A stretch of DNA of 15,444 nt, taken from Clostridiaceae bacterium (GTDB lineage Bacteria > Bacillota > Clostridia > Oscillospirales > Acutalibacteraceae). The first letter of the stretch is position 1. Every line of letters starts with the position of its first letter. Location of the stretch: contig JAEDLK010000029.1 in assembly GCA_016295355.1 (NCBI GenBank), positions 1 through 15,444 of the forward strand, written 5' to 3'. The position numbers and the translations under genes were made by a program. Shown here in pieces: positions 1-8,449 of this stretch. The notes under the pieces are model-generated. The model searched no databases and was not told the DNA's origin. It saw only the letters and a program-made list of their open reading frames with translations.

Positions 1-11
1 AATATCCGCAG

Positions 12-116
12 AAGGATTGCTTTGCAATCCTTTACGGCTGTCGCCTTGGCACACCGCAGGTGTGCCTACGGTATTGACGGCCTCGCAAAAACGCCCTTGC
101 GAGCAAGCATTTTTGC
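12..116. repeat. Cluster of three palindromes, putative dispersed intergenic repeat
   Basis: Three compact inverted repeats follow each other. The first is AAGGATTGC (12-20), loop TTT, GCAATCCTT (24-32). The second is GGCACACC (48-55), loop GCA, GGTGTGCC (59-66). The third pairs GCAAAAACGC (85-94) with GCATTTTTGC (107-116) with one mismatch, and has a short CTTG/CAAG stem inside. An open frame runs through the region into the next gene, but only from a TTG codon without a good ribosome binding site, so it is probably not coding. Several very tight hairpins in about 100 nt resemble REP- or MITE-like intergenic repeats. Only one copy is visible here, so calling it a repeat is inference. It may start before the window. 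Confidence 0.5.
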
Positions 117-174
117 TTCGTGGTTAAAAGTTCATAACATAATTAACGATTATCTTGGAAAAGGAGAACCGTAC

Positions 175-3036
175 ATGCTGCAAATCAGCCATATTAACAA
201 GGAGTATCGGACAGGAGAACTTGTTCAAACTGCCTTGAATGATGTCAATTTGAACCTCCGTGACAACGAATTTGTGGCTATCTTAGGTCCCAGTGGTTCC
301 GGCAAAACAACCCTGTTAAACATTATTGGCGGGTTAGATCGCTATGACAGCGGCGACTTGATTATTAATTCTGTTTCCACAAAGCAGTATAAGGATCGTG
401 ACTGGGATTCTTACCGCAATCATACGGTCGGTTTTGTGTTTCAAAGCTATAATTTGATCCCCCATCAGTCCATTTTGGCTAATGTCGAACTGGCCTTGAC
501 CATTTCGGGTATTTCACGAAAGGAGCGCCGCAACCGTGCTAAACAAGCGCTGTGCGAAGTCGGTTTGGGCGACCAAGTGCATAAGCGTCCTAATCAACTT
601 TCGGGCGGACAGATGCAACGAGTTGCCATTGCCCGTTCTCTGGTTAACGATCCCGACATTCTCTTGGCCGACGAGCCCACCGGTGCATTGGACAGCGAAA
701 CCAGTATTCAGGTCATGGAATTGCTCAAAAAGGTTGCCAAGGATCGATTGGTTGTCATGGTCACTCACAATCCGGAACTGGCTGACCGATATGCCACCAG
801 AATTGTGCGTTTACACGACGGAAGAATCACCGATGACACTGACCCCTATACGGTCGATACAACCAATGCCGACGAGCCGACACATCGAAACATGGGTAAG
901 GCGTCCATGTCTCTATGGACAGCTCTTTCGCTTTCCTTCAACAATTTGTGCACCAAAAAAGGGCGCACTCTACTGACATCCTTTGCGGGATCAATCGGTA
1001 TTATCGGCATTGCTTTAATTTTGTCAATCTCCTCCGGCGCCAATCAGTACATTAAGGATATTCAAAAAGAGGTGATGACCTCCTACCCTGTCACCATTGA
1101 GAAAAAGGCGTTCGATTTAACGGGTGTCATTGAACTATCCAAGAAAAAAACAGAGGACGAACTGATGCACGAGCGTGACGGCGTATATGTAGACGGACGA
1201 GATATTGAAATGGCTTCCAGTATGTCCAGTAGTATCACCACTAACAATCTAACCGTCTTTAAGCATTATCTGGATGATCCGAACAGTGATATTCATCAGT
1301 ATATCGGTGAAAATGGCATTGTATATTCTTATGCCACAAAATTTAATGTCTATACCCACGACAGCGAAGACAAATTGGTTAACACCGACGGCAGCACCTT
1401 GCGTAACCAAACAACCACCACCGGTAATTTATTGGGCATGAATCAAATGTCAGCCATGATGAGTGAAATGGGCTCTGTTAACAACAATTTTCAACAGTTG
1501 TTGCCCAACGGTGATGGTTCCGGCATCAGCAAAATCCTGACCGATAACTATGAACTTGTATACGGTCAATGGCCGAGCGAATACAATCAAGTTGTATTTG
1601 CATTGGATGAGCATAATGAGATTTCGGCGGCGGTATTATACCAAATCGGTGTTCTGCCTGTTTCGGAATATAAGTCGATTATCAGTCGAATCGATGCCGG
1701 TGAAGAGGTGACGATTGATACACAGAAGTTGGACTACAGCACAATTTGCGAAAAAGAGTTTCGCTTGTTGCCGGCCTGTGATCTATATAAAAAGAATGAC
1801 AACGGACTATATAGCCAGATAACAGATTCGGATGAATTAGAGGATCTGCTGGATGAAAAGGCCCTTTCTTTGCATATCAGCGGCATCATTCGTCCTAAAG
1901 ACGGCTCCGATTATAACGGCGTTCGCCGTGTGTTCGGTTATACTAAAGCGCTTACCGATTATTTAATCGAGTATACCGATAACAGCAACATTGTCAAAGA
2001 TCAGCGTTCGACACCCGATACCAATGTTTTAAGCGGTGTTACCTTTGTTCCGAGCGATGACGCTCAAAAAATTGCTGATGTCAAAGCCTATATCGATCGT
2101 ATGGGTATTTCTGAAAAAGCAACCCTGTGTAAAATGCTTATGACAAGCCTTGGAACAGAAGCCTTTTTGCCGGCAGCATCCATGCCGAATGTGCCACAAA
2201 ACGGTGCCAATACAGGTGATATGTCGTCATTTGGTAACGGCGTCAATGCCATGCCGGCCGATTCTACAGGCAATGCCACACAACCAAGCATGCCGTCTAT
2301 GTCATCGAGTGCTACACTTGGAAACATGGATGAAACACAACTGGCCGCTTTGTTAGATCGTTACATGAAGAAACCCGACGATCATGTTCTGCTATCCATC
2401 TATGAAAAGACGATTTCGCCGGGTAGCCTGGATGATAATTTAGATGCCTTCGGTGTCGTCAGTCTCGACGCCCCCGCCTCTGTCAATTTGTACACCGATA
2501 GCTTTGAGGCAAAAGAAGGCCTTGCCGCTTGCATCAAGCAATATAACCAAACAGTATCGGAGGATGATCAAATCACCTATACCGATTATGTGGCGCTGTT
2601 AATGTCCTCTATCACCACTATCATCAATGTGATCTCTTACATTCTCATGGCCTTTGTTGCCGTTTCGCTGGTAGTCTCATCCATTATGATCGGTATAATC
2701 ACCTATATATCCGTTTTGGAGCGAACCAAGGAAATTGGTATTCTGCGTGCTATCGGTGCCTCAAAGCACAATATTTCACAGGTTTTCAATGCCGAAACCT
2801 TCATGATCGGTTTATGTTCCGGTCTTATTGGTGTAGGTATTACACTTCTATTACTCATCCCGATTAACACTCTCATTCACTCGTTGGCCGGATCGGTTAA
2901 TATCAGTGCCTTTTTACCGGTCGGCGGTGCCGTGATTTTGATCGTTCTGAGCGTTATATTGACGCTTATCGGCGGTCTGATTCCTGCAAAAAAGGCGGCT
3001 AGAAAAGACCCGGTAATCGCCTTGCGTTCTGAATAA
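175..3036 (+). CDS. MacB-like ABC transporter, fused ATPase and FtsX-type permease
   Basis: This 953-aa protein is predicted to be an ATP-driven membrane transporter or mechanotransmission complex of the MacB/LolCDE type; the substrate is unknown. The N-terminal ATPase shows Walker A GPSGSGKT (38-45), Q-loop Gln90, signature LSGGQ (142-146), Walker B ILLADE (162-167) and switch His198. A first membrane helix lies near 265-290. A very large extracellular region (about 291-805) follows, including a Met/Asn/Pro/Ser-rich stretch near 670-713. Three C-terminal helices carry the FtsX-like motif ERTKEIGILRAIGAS. MacB proteins are usually near 650 aa, so the exodomain is much enlarged. The start at 175 is preceded by AAAAGGAGAACC; an in-frame TTG at 22 would add 51 residues encoded by the palindrome cluster and is disfavoured. 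No clear promoter is visible in 120-174. The gene stands alone, convergent with the peptidase gene. Fold is secure, cargo is not. Confidence 0.92.
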   Translation: MLQISHINKEYRTGELVQTALNDVNLNLRDNEFVAILGPSGSGKTTLLNIIGGLDRYDSGDLIINSVSTKQYKDRDWDSYRNHTVGFVFQSYNLIPHQSILANVELALTISGISRKERRNRAKQALCEVGLGDQVHKRPNQLSGGQMQRVAIARSLVNDPDILLADEPTGALDSETSIQVMELLKKVAKDRLVVMVTHNPELADRYATRIVRLHDGRITDDTDPYTVDTTNADEPTHRNMGKASMSLWTALSLSFNNLCTKKGRTLLTSFAGSIGIIGIALILSISSGANQYIKDIQKEVMTSYPVTIEKKAFDLTGVIELSKKKTEDELMHERDGVYVDGRDIEMASSMSSSITTNNLTVFKHYLDDPNSDIHQYIGENGIVYSYATKFNVYTHDSEDKLVNTDGSTLRNQTTTTGNLLGMNQMSAMMSEMGSVNNNFQQLLPNGDGSGISKILTDNYELVYGQWPSEYNQVVFALDEHNEISAAVLYQIGVLPVSEYKSIISRIDAGEEVTIDTQKLDYSTICEKEFRLLPACDLYKKNDNGLYSQITDSDELEDLLDEKALSLHISGIIRPKDGSDYNGVRRVFGYTKALTDYLIEYTDNSNIVKDQRSTPDTNVLSGVTFVPSDDAQKIADVKAYIDRMGISEKATLCKMLMTSLGTEAFLPAASMPNVPQNGANTGDMSSFGNGVNAMPADSTGNATQPSMPSMSSSATLGNMDETQLAALLDRYMKKPDDHVLLSIYEKTISPGSLDDNLDAFGVVSLDAPASVNLYTDSFEAKEGLAACIKQYNQTVSEDDQITYTDYVALLMSSITTIINVISYILMAFVAVSLVVSSIMIGIITYISVLERTKEIGILRAIGASKHNISQVFNAETFMIGLCSGLIGVGITLLLLIPINTLIHSLAGSVNISAFLPVGGAVILIVLSVILTLIGGLIPAKKAARKDPVIALRSE

Positions 3037-3040
3037 ACAA

Positions 3041-3077
3041 TTCAAAAAAGCCGCCCGGTACGGGCGGCTTTTTTGAA
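3041..3077 (+). terminator. Intrinsic terminator after the ABC transporter, likely bidirectional
   Basis: A perfect 17-bp stem with loop GTA starts 4 nt after the stop codon. The GC core GCCGCCCG/CGGGCGGC is flanked by six A on one side and six T on the other, so it can act as a terminator in both directions between these convergent genes. Confidence 0.93.
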
Positions 3078-3194
3078 TGATGGTGATGCTTCTCAATTGT
3101 TGCAAAACCATATTTAACAAACACATCGAACCTTGGGTTTTTATCAACCTCTCTGTTTTCGGGCAACAATCGACTGCCGTTCATAAATGGCTCC

Positions 3195-3231
3195 AAAAAA
3201 AACGATGTATCAATAGATACATCGTTTTTTT
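3195..3231 (-). terminator. Intrinsic terminator of the M23 peptidase gene
   Basis: The stem CGATGTATC (3203-3211) pairs with GATACATCG (3216-3224) around loop AATA. It is flanked by A8 (3195-3202) and T7 (3225-3231), giving a U-tract when read on the - strand. Its A/T arm touches the stop codon of the peptidase gene (3231-3233). Confidence 0.88.
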
Positions 3232-4463
3232 CAGATGCCAAGGAATGGTGCCGGATTTAACTTTACCGAGTCCTTAATAACTTCGATGTGCAGGTGGTTG
3301 CCGGTTGAATTACCGGTTGAGCCAACTAAGGCAATAACTTGTCCCTGTACCACATAATCACCGGCTTTAACATAAAGCTGACTGGCATGAGCATACAATG
3401 TTTGAAAGCCATTGCCGTGATCAATTACGACATAATTGCCGTAACTGGCACTATACTGGGCGGTGACAACAGTGCCGCTCTGTCCGGCATAAATCGGTGT
3501 TCCCTTGGGAGAAGCAATATCAACACCTTTATGATTGCGGCCATCACCGAAATATGCCGAAATCACTTGGTTCTGCACTCGCTTCAAGGGCCAAATCAAA
3601 CCGAGGGCGTTGACTTGAGAAACCGTTGCCAGGCTGGAAGCCGGCCTCATTGTGCCAATCAAAGAAATCTGATCCACCGGCTCGCTGACGACGGTAGATT
3701 GCAACTCTTCACAGCTTTGTAAAACACCGTTAAGGTAAACCGACCTCGTTGTTGTTTCCAATACACCGTTAACACCCCTGACCGCCACAGAAATATCGCC
3801 GAGCGGACGGTCTGCACTCTTACGGGAAATCGTATTATACGGAATAGCAGTCTGTGTCACAGTGGTAACGGTTGTCCGCACGCTTAAATCAAGAAGCAGA
3901 GCATTAACAAACGATAAATCCGTTAAATTATTATGGGGAGTATAGACGGATTGAACAGTAACAAGATCGACAAATTCGCTGACGGATTGGTCGCAATCGG
4001 TGGGATTTTGAGAATCTAAAAACCGATTAACATAGTCACTTAAATGTTCGTCAACCGAAACAGCAGCAACCGTCAAGCCGTTAATGGTTAAAGCGTCTGC
4101 CAATTGAATTGACTCGGTGTGATTGATGATGCTCAAGGCCAATTCATCGGTGGAAGACAGATTATTCTCCACGGTAATAGCCGGTGTGAACACAGGTGAA
4201 ACCGTATATTCATCAAAGTCGGCACAATCAACCATGTCACGTGCCAGTGTAATCGCCTCTTCATAGGTTGCCTTATTGCGAACCAAGGCGATGCTATCGC
4301 CATTATAAATAACGCGGTACGCAAAAACAACACCGGTCAGAAGGGTTGTCAGCAATAAAGCCATAACGGCCAATACGGCAAAGGCTAATACAGACCACTT
4401 CTTGACAATCCCGCGCAAGCGCTCACGGCACTTCCAAAGCGGTCGTAAGAAAGCCATCTTCAT
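3231..4463 (-). CDS. Membrane-anchored G5/M23 (LytM-type) peptidoglycan endopeptidase
   Basis: This 410-aa protein is a predicted cell-surface zinc peptidase that cuts peptide cross-bridges in peptidoglycan. A basic N-terminus precedes one membrane helix (about 24-48), so the rest lies outside the cell. Residues about 52-190 include two weakly similar segments of the 'NGD..ALVRNKATYEEAI' / 'INGLTVAAVSVDEHL' kind seen in clostridial wall peptidases. A G5-like domain covers about 195-275. The C-terminal LytM domain has Zn ligands His311, Asp315 and His392, with His359 (YAH) and His390 (HLH) as catalytic histidines, so it appears active. No LysM motif is visible, unlike many relatives. AAGGAGGG about 9-10 nt upstream supports the first ATG over the one two codons later. 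It has its own promoter and a WalR-like box, consistent with regulation of wall hydrolases. It could also be a SpoIIQ-like sporulation factor, but both catalytic motifs argue for an active enzyme. Confidence 0.9.
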   Translation of the reverse strand: MKMAFLRPLWKCRERLRGIVKKWSVLAFAVLAVMALLLTTLLTGVVFAYRVIYNGDSIALVRNKATYEEAITLARDMVDCADFDEYTVSPVFTPAITVENNLSSTDELALSIINHTESIQLADALTINGLTVAAVSVDEHLSDYVNRFLDSQNPTDCDQSVSEFVDLVTVQSVYTPHNNLTDLSFVNALLLDLSVRTTVTTVTQTAIPYNTISRKSADRPLGDISVAVRGVNGVLETTTRSVYLNGVLQSCEELQSTVVSEPVDQISLIGTMRPASSLATVSQVNALGLIWPLKRVQNQVISAYFGDGRNHKGVDIASPKGTPIYAGQSGTVVTAQYSASYGNYVVIDHGNGFQTLYAHASQLYVKAGDYVVQGQVIALVGSTGNSTGNHLHIEVIKDSVKLNPAPFLGI

Positions 4464-4489
4464 ATTGCTGTTCCCTCCTTTTCAAAATA

Positions 4490-4506
4490 GTTACAAGTTT
4501 GTTACA
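4490..4506 (-). promoter_or_regulatory. Tandem TGTAAC-N5-TGTAAC, candidate WalR (YycF) box
   Basis: On the - strand the sequence reads TGTAAC-AAACT-TGTAAC, two direct hexamers 11 nt apart. This exactly fits the WalR consensus TGTWAH-N5-TGTWAH known from Bacillus and Staphylococcus. A third TGTAAC lies at 4526-4531, inside the promoter spacer. The box overlaps the predicted transcription start, a position that would suit repression. The gene it precedes is a wall hydrolase, a typical WalR target class. The match is seen; binding is inferred. Confidence 0.6.
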
Positions 4507-4512
4507 AATAGT

Positions 4513-4540
4513 ATTATATCAAAAAGTTACAAAATTGCAA
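4513..4540 (-). promoter_or_regulatory. Sigma-A promoter of the M23 peptidase gene
   Basis: On the - strand TTGCAA (4535-4540) is followed after 16 nt by a perfect TATAAT (4513-4518). Transcription would start near 4506, giving an untranslated leader of about 43 nt before the ATG at 4463. Confidence 0.72.
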
Positions 4541-4583
4541 CCTTTTTTTCAATTTGTCATCATTAAATTTTTGTGAACAAACA

Positions 4584-4620
4584 AAAATCCGATATACCAC
4601 TTATGTGTATACCGGATTTT
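4584..4620 (-). terminator. Hairpin terminator at the end of the pyrH-polC operon
   Basis: Arms 4584-4597 and 4607-4620 pair over 14 bp with a single G-U when read on the - strand, loop 9 nt, followed by a run of five T. It lies just after the polC stop codon (4623-4625). The stem is only moderately GC-rich, but its position fits the end of the operon. Confidence 0.75.
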
Positions 4621-4622
4621 GA

Positions 4623-7600
4623 TCAAAACATGGACATTTGATTTGTGTCTGGAATCTCGCTGAAAACACCCATATCCGCCAACGATTGAATGACGGCCTT
4701 GGTGACGCCGGACTGTTGTTGGAAATCCTCAACCGACAAATAATCCCCTTTTCGGGCGGTTTCATACACGGCATAGGCAGCTTTATCGCCGGTGCCCGGA
4801 ATAGAACCGAACGGCAGACGCATCTTACCGTTTTCAGGCAAATATTTGACAGCGTGCGAATGCTTCAAATCAACCGGCAAAATTTCGATTCCTCTGGCCA
4901 TAATTTCATTAAAGATATACAGGTTATCAAGAACGGCCAGTTCTTTGGGTGAAGCCTCTCTACCCTTTGCCTTAATGTCTCGGATGGTCGAGCGAACCGC
5001 TTCACGCCCACGAAGAATAACCGAAATATCCACATCACCGGGCCGAGCGGTAAAGTAAGCACAGTAGAACTCCAACGGCTTATGAACCTTATACCACGCC
5101 ACACGCAAAGCAGAGATTACATAAGCGGCGGCGTGTGCTTTGGGGAACATATACTTGATCTTGTAACAGCTTCCGATATACCATTCCGGCACGCCGACAG
5201 CACGCATATCTTCCTCCATGGCCGCCCATTCTTCCTTGGACACCTTGCCCTTGGCTACCAAGCCCTTACGAACGGTTTCGGTGATCTTGAAAGCTCTGGA
5301 TTCCGACATACCTTTATGAATTAAGTACATCATGATATTATCACGGGTACCGATTACCTCTGAAATGGTGCATATACCCTTATCAATTAAATCCTTGGCG
5401 TTGCCAAGCCACACATCGGTACCGTGTGATAAGCCGGAAATCTGCAACAAATCAGCAAATGTTTTGGGCTTACAGTCAAGCAACATTTCCCGTACAAAGG
5501 GTGTGCCGAATTCAGGAATGCAATAGGTTCCTGTTTTGGAATCAATGTCCTCCGGCGTGACACCCAGAGCTTCGGTTGAGCAGAACAAGCTCATTACGAG
5601 CGGGTCACTCATGGAAACATCATTCACCGAAATACCGCTGTATTCTTCCAAGTACTTATAAGTAGTAGGAATCACATGACCGAGTTCATCCAATTTGAGA
5701 ATGGTATCATGGATGGAATGGAAGTCAAAGTGCGTGGTAATGACATCCGAATTCACATCATCAGCCGGATGCTGCACCGGACAGAAATCGTATATAGTGT
5801 TGCTTTTCGGCACAACAATCATGCCTGCCGGGTGTTGACCGGTTGTAGTCTTGACCTTTGAATTCTCCACCAACTTGGCCAATCGATTTAATTCGGCGCC
5901 GCTTAATACAATGCCTTTTTTCTCGGCGTATGCCTTAGAAAAACCGTAGGCAGTTTTCTCGGCAATAGTAGAAATAGTACCTGCCTTGAACACATTTTCC
6001 GCTCCGAAAAGAGTTTCTGTGTATTTTTGCACAGAGGTCTGGAATTCATCGGAAAAATTCAAATCAATATCCGGCACTTTATCGCCCTTAAAGCCCAAGA
6101 AGGTGGCAAACGGTATATCATGCCCGTCACGCAAGAGCATTGTGCCGCATTCCGGACAGGCCTTTTCCGGCAAGTCAAATCCCGAACCGACACTGCCATC
6201 TTCATAAAAATGGCTGTAATGGCATTTGGGACAAACATAGTGCGGCGGTAACGGGTTGACTTCGGAAATACCGGCCATGGTAGCAACAAAGGACGAGCCG
6301 ACACTGCCCCGTGAACCAACCAAATAGCCGTTTTCTTCACTATAAGACACCAATTTTTGAGCCGAAATATACATGATGGAAAAGCCGTTGTTGATGATAG
6401 CATCCAGTTCGGTTTTCAGCCGATCTTCAACCACCTTGGGCAATTTATCGCCGTATTTTGCATGGGCGTTGGCCCAGCAAATATCCCGAAGCATTTCGTC
6501 TGAGCCCTCAATCACCGGCGGATGTGGTTCTTCAGGCACAGGGATAATATTATCGTCTATCATATCGGCAATGCGAGCCGGATTATCAACAACAAATTCC
6601 TTGGCACGGTCGCCGAAATAGGAAAAGTCCTCAAGCATTTCGGTTGTTGTCTTCAAATAAAGCGGTGCCTGTAAATCAAAATCATCATAGCCTTTTCCGG
6701 CTTGGATGACTTTTCGGATGATGGCATCCTCCTTATGAAGGAAGTGAACGTCACCTGTAGCCACCACGGGCAATCCCAACCGATCGGCAATCTCGACAAC
6801 CTTGCGGTTGTAGTTTATCAAGGTGTTTTTATCCTTAACGGCTTTGAACTCATTGGGAATGACGGCACCGGTTTTCTTATCAACCTTGTCGGGCTTAACG
6901 GAATCCCGAATCATAAACTCATTATTACCCAGTGGCTGAATTTCCAAGTAGTCATAATATTGGGCAATTCGCATCAATTCTTCATCACTCTCGCCATGGA
7001 GAATCGCACGGTAGAGCTGTCCCTGTTCACAGGCGCTGCCGAGGATCAGACCTTCACGCAGCTTGTCCAGTTTGCTTTTTAAGGTTAAGGGATGCCCCTT
7101 AAAATCATGTAAATGAGCTTCGGATACCAGTGTATACAGATTCTTCAGACCGGTCATGTTCTTAACCAAAATGATTTGGTGATAACGGTATCGAGCAATC
7201 TGCCGAGCCGTTAATTTGCTAAGATCCAAATCGGTATCATCAACAAAGTATGACTCAACACCGTATATAACCTTAAACGCGCCGCCGGATTTACGAATCT
7301 TTTTGACGGCACCGGCCGCCGCCGGATAGGACTGGACAACGCCGTGATCGGTAATGGCGATTGCCTTATGTCCCCACTCATATGCTTGGGCTATCAAACT
7401 TTCGGCTGAGGCAACCGCATCGTTAGCCGACATATTGGTATGACAATGCAATTCAATGCGCTTTTGTGGTGCATCATCGGTTTCTTTGGCAATTTTCGCC
7501 GTTGCCATTGCCCGTGGTTCTAAAACATAATCATGGGTAAACTGATCAAAGGAATAATGACCCGAAAACACCAGAATAGCACCGTTTTTAACCGGCTTAA

Positions 7601-8441
7601 TCTGTTCCATTTTCTCAGGTTCCATGAACAGCTTACAGTAAATAGAGTTGGTGCGGTCGCTGACGCAAAAAGTGACAACAATCCGCTGTCCGCGCTTGGT
7701 GCTGATCGTTCTTTCCTCGTAATCAAACACTTCTCCCCAACCCGAAAGCTGTATCTTTTCACCAGATTCACCGGGCGGCACAATGGCATTCAGCGCCACA
7801 AAATGGCTGTCGATTCTGCGACCGTAAAACGGTGTAATATCCAATAAAAAGTCAGGTAGTTGTGAAAAATCAAGCGATTCATCCACTGTTTCTGTCGGCA
7901 TTTCAAGCGGTGACGGAGCAAATGCGTGTGTCTCCTGTACCGACGGTTCGGGAAGGTCTAACTCAAAATCCTGTGTTTGCCCCTCAAAGGCCAAGGAAAC
8001 TGTTTTTGAAAAGCGTTGCTTGACCGTATCACAAAACATTTTTTCAAATTGCACCGACGTAATAGCCGCCAATCCGCCATAATGAAGTGAAATGGTGACC
8101 GAATCCCCGCCAATATCGTAGTCAGCATCGGCAAAATAACCGTTTAACACAGGATTGCGCAGACGCAACATCTCCACAATATCACGACAAGCCTCTTCAC
8201 AGAAGGATGATGAATCATAGGTTAAGGAATAATCAAATCCGGTTAGTTCAAAACGTGCCTTTAAGCCTTTATACAAAGCCGTTTGCCAAGAACGATTGAT
8301 GTAAACCGGGCTGTGCATATGTAAAACCAGTGTGCGTTTTTGCCGGTCAAGGTGACACGCCTTAACCGTAACAACACTAAAAACCGATATCACATCTTCT
8401 GATAAAAAATCAGAAAATAAGTCCTTAAAACTAAACGACAT
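4623..8441 (-). CDS. polC: DNA polymerase III alpha subunit, PolC type, lacking the exonuclease domain
   Basis: This is the replicative DNA polymerase of low-GC Gram-positives, 1272 aa. In order: an N-terminal domain (about 1-200), an OB fold (about 228-320, GWGEV at 234-238), a PHP domain (about 328-570), then the C-family polymerase. PHP metal ligands are His332, His334, Asp341, Asp365, His366, Glu396, His421, Cys471, Asp564 and His566. The zinc motif uses Cys737, 740, 762 and 765. Catalytic aspartates are Asp791, Asp793 (PDIDLNFS) and Asp918 (KLDELGH); KYMFPKAHAAAYV sits around 1096-1106. The C-terminal QMSMF resembles the QLSLF clamp-binding motif. PolC is normally near 1430-1440 aa because a DEDD exonuclease interrupts the PHP domain; here Asp402 and His421 are joined by about 18 residues and no DxE motif (as in FDVETTGL) occurs. 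The usual GHDDPT reads GHVIPT. The frame is uninterrupted. A weak AGGTGA site overlaps the ispG stop 8 nt upstream, suggesting translational coupling. Confidence 0.96.
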   Translation of the reverse strand: MSFSFKDLFSDFLSEDVISVFSVVTVKACHLDRQKRTLVLHMHSPVYINRSWQTALYKGLKARFELTGFDYSLTYDSSSFCEEACRDIVEMLRLRNPVLNGYFADADYDIGGDSVTISLHYGGLAAITSVQFEKMFCDTVKQRFSKTVSLAFEGQTQDFELDLPEPSVQETHAFAPSPLEMPTETVDESLDFSQLPDFLLDITPFYGRRIDSHFVALNAIVPPGESGEKIQLSGWGEVFDYEERTISTKRGQRIVVTFCVSDRTNSIYCKLFMEPEKMEQIKPVKNGAILVFSGHYSFDQFTHDYVLEPRAMATAKIAKETDDAPQKRIELHCHTNMSANDAVASAESLIAQAYEWGHKAIAITDHGVVQSYPAAAGAVKKIRKSGGAFKVIYGVESYFVDDTDLDLSKLTARQIARYRYHQIILVKNMTGLKNLYTLVSEAHLHDFKGHPLTLKSKLDKLREGLILGSACEQGQLYRAILHGESDEELMRIAQYYDYLEIQPLGNNEFMIRDSVKPDKVDKKTGAVIPNEFKAVKDKNTLINYNRKVVEIADRLGLPVVATGDVHFLHKEDAIIRKVIQAGKGYDDFDLQAPLYLKTTTEMLEDFSYFGDRAKEFVVDNPARIADMIDDNIIPVPEEPHPPVIEGSDEMLRDICWANAHAKYGDKLPKVVEDRLKTELDAIINNGFSIMYISAQKLVSYSEENGYLVGSRGSVGSSFVATMAGISEVNPLPPHYVCPKCHYSHFYEDGSVGSGFDLPEKACPECGTMLLRDGHDIPFATFLGFKGDKVPDIDLNFSDEFQTSVQKYTETLFGAENVFKAGTISTIAEKTAYGFSKAYAEKKGIVLSGAELNRLAKLVENSKVKTTTGQHPAGMIVVPKSNTIYDFCPVQHPADDVNSDVITTHFDFHSIHDTILKLDELGHVIPTTYKYLEEYSGISVNDVSMSDPLVMSLFCSTEALGVTPEDIDSKTGTYCIPEFGTPFVREMLLDCKPKTFADLLQISGLSHGTDVWLGNAKDLIDKGICTISEVIGTRDNIMMYLIHKGMSESRAFKITETVRKGLVAKGKVSKEEWAAMEEDMRAVGVPEWYIGSCYKIKYMFPKAHAAAYVISALRVAWYKVHKPLEFYCAYFTARPGDVDISVILRGREAVRSTIRDIKAKGREASPKELAVLDNLYIFNEIMARGIEILPVDLKHSHAVKYLPENGKMRLPFGSIPGTGDKAAYAVYETARKGDYLSVEDFQQQSGVTKAVIQSLADMGVFSEIPDTNQMSMF

Positions 8442-8449
8442 ATTTTCAC

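Noticed and set aside
22..174. 51-residue N-terminal extension of the ABC transporter from a TTG codon
   Set aside because: It encodes the palindrome cluster, has no ribosome binding site, and the ATG at 175 has AAAGGAG and aligns with a normal ATPase start.
4490..4532. TTGTAAC repeats as a CRISPR-like or iteron array
   Set aside because: Only three 7-nt copies with uneven spacing, no spacers of constant size, and a better explanation as a regulator box.
4623..8441. Idea that polC is short because of a frameshift or assembly deletion
   Set aside because: The frame is continuous, PHP halves join cleanly with sensible linker residues, and domains on both sides are complete. A precise in-frame assembly error cannot be fully excluded.
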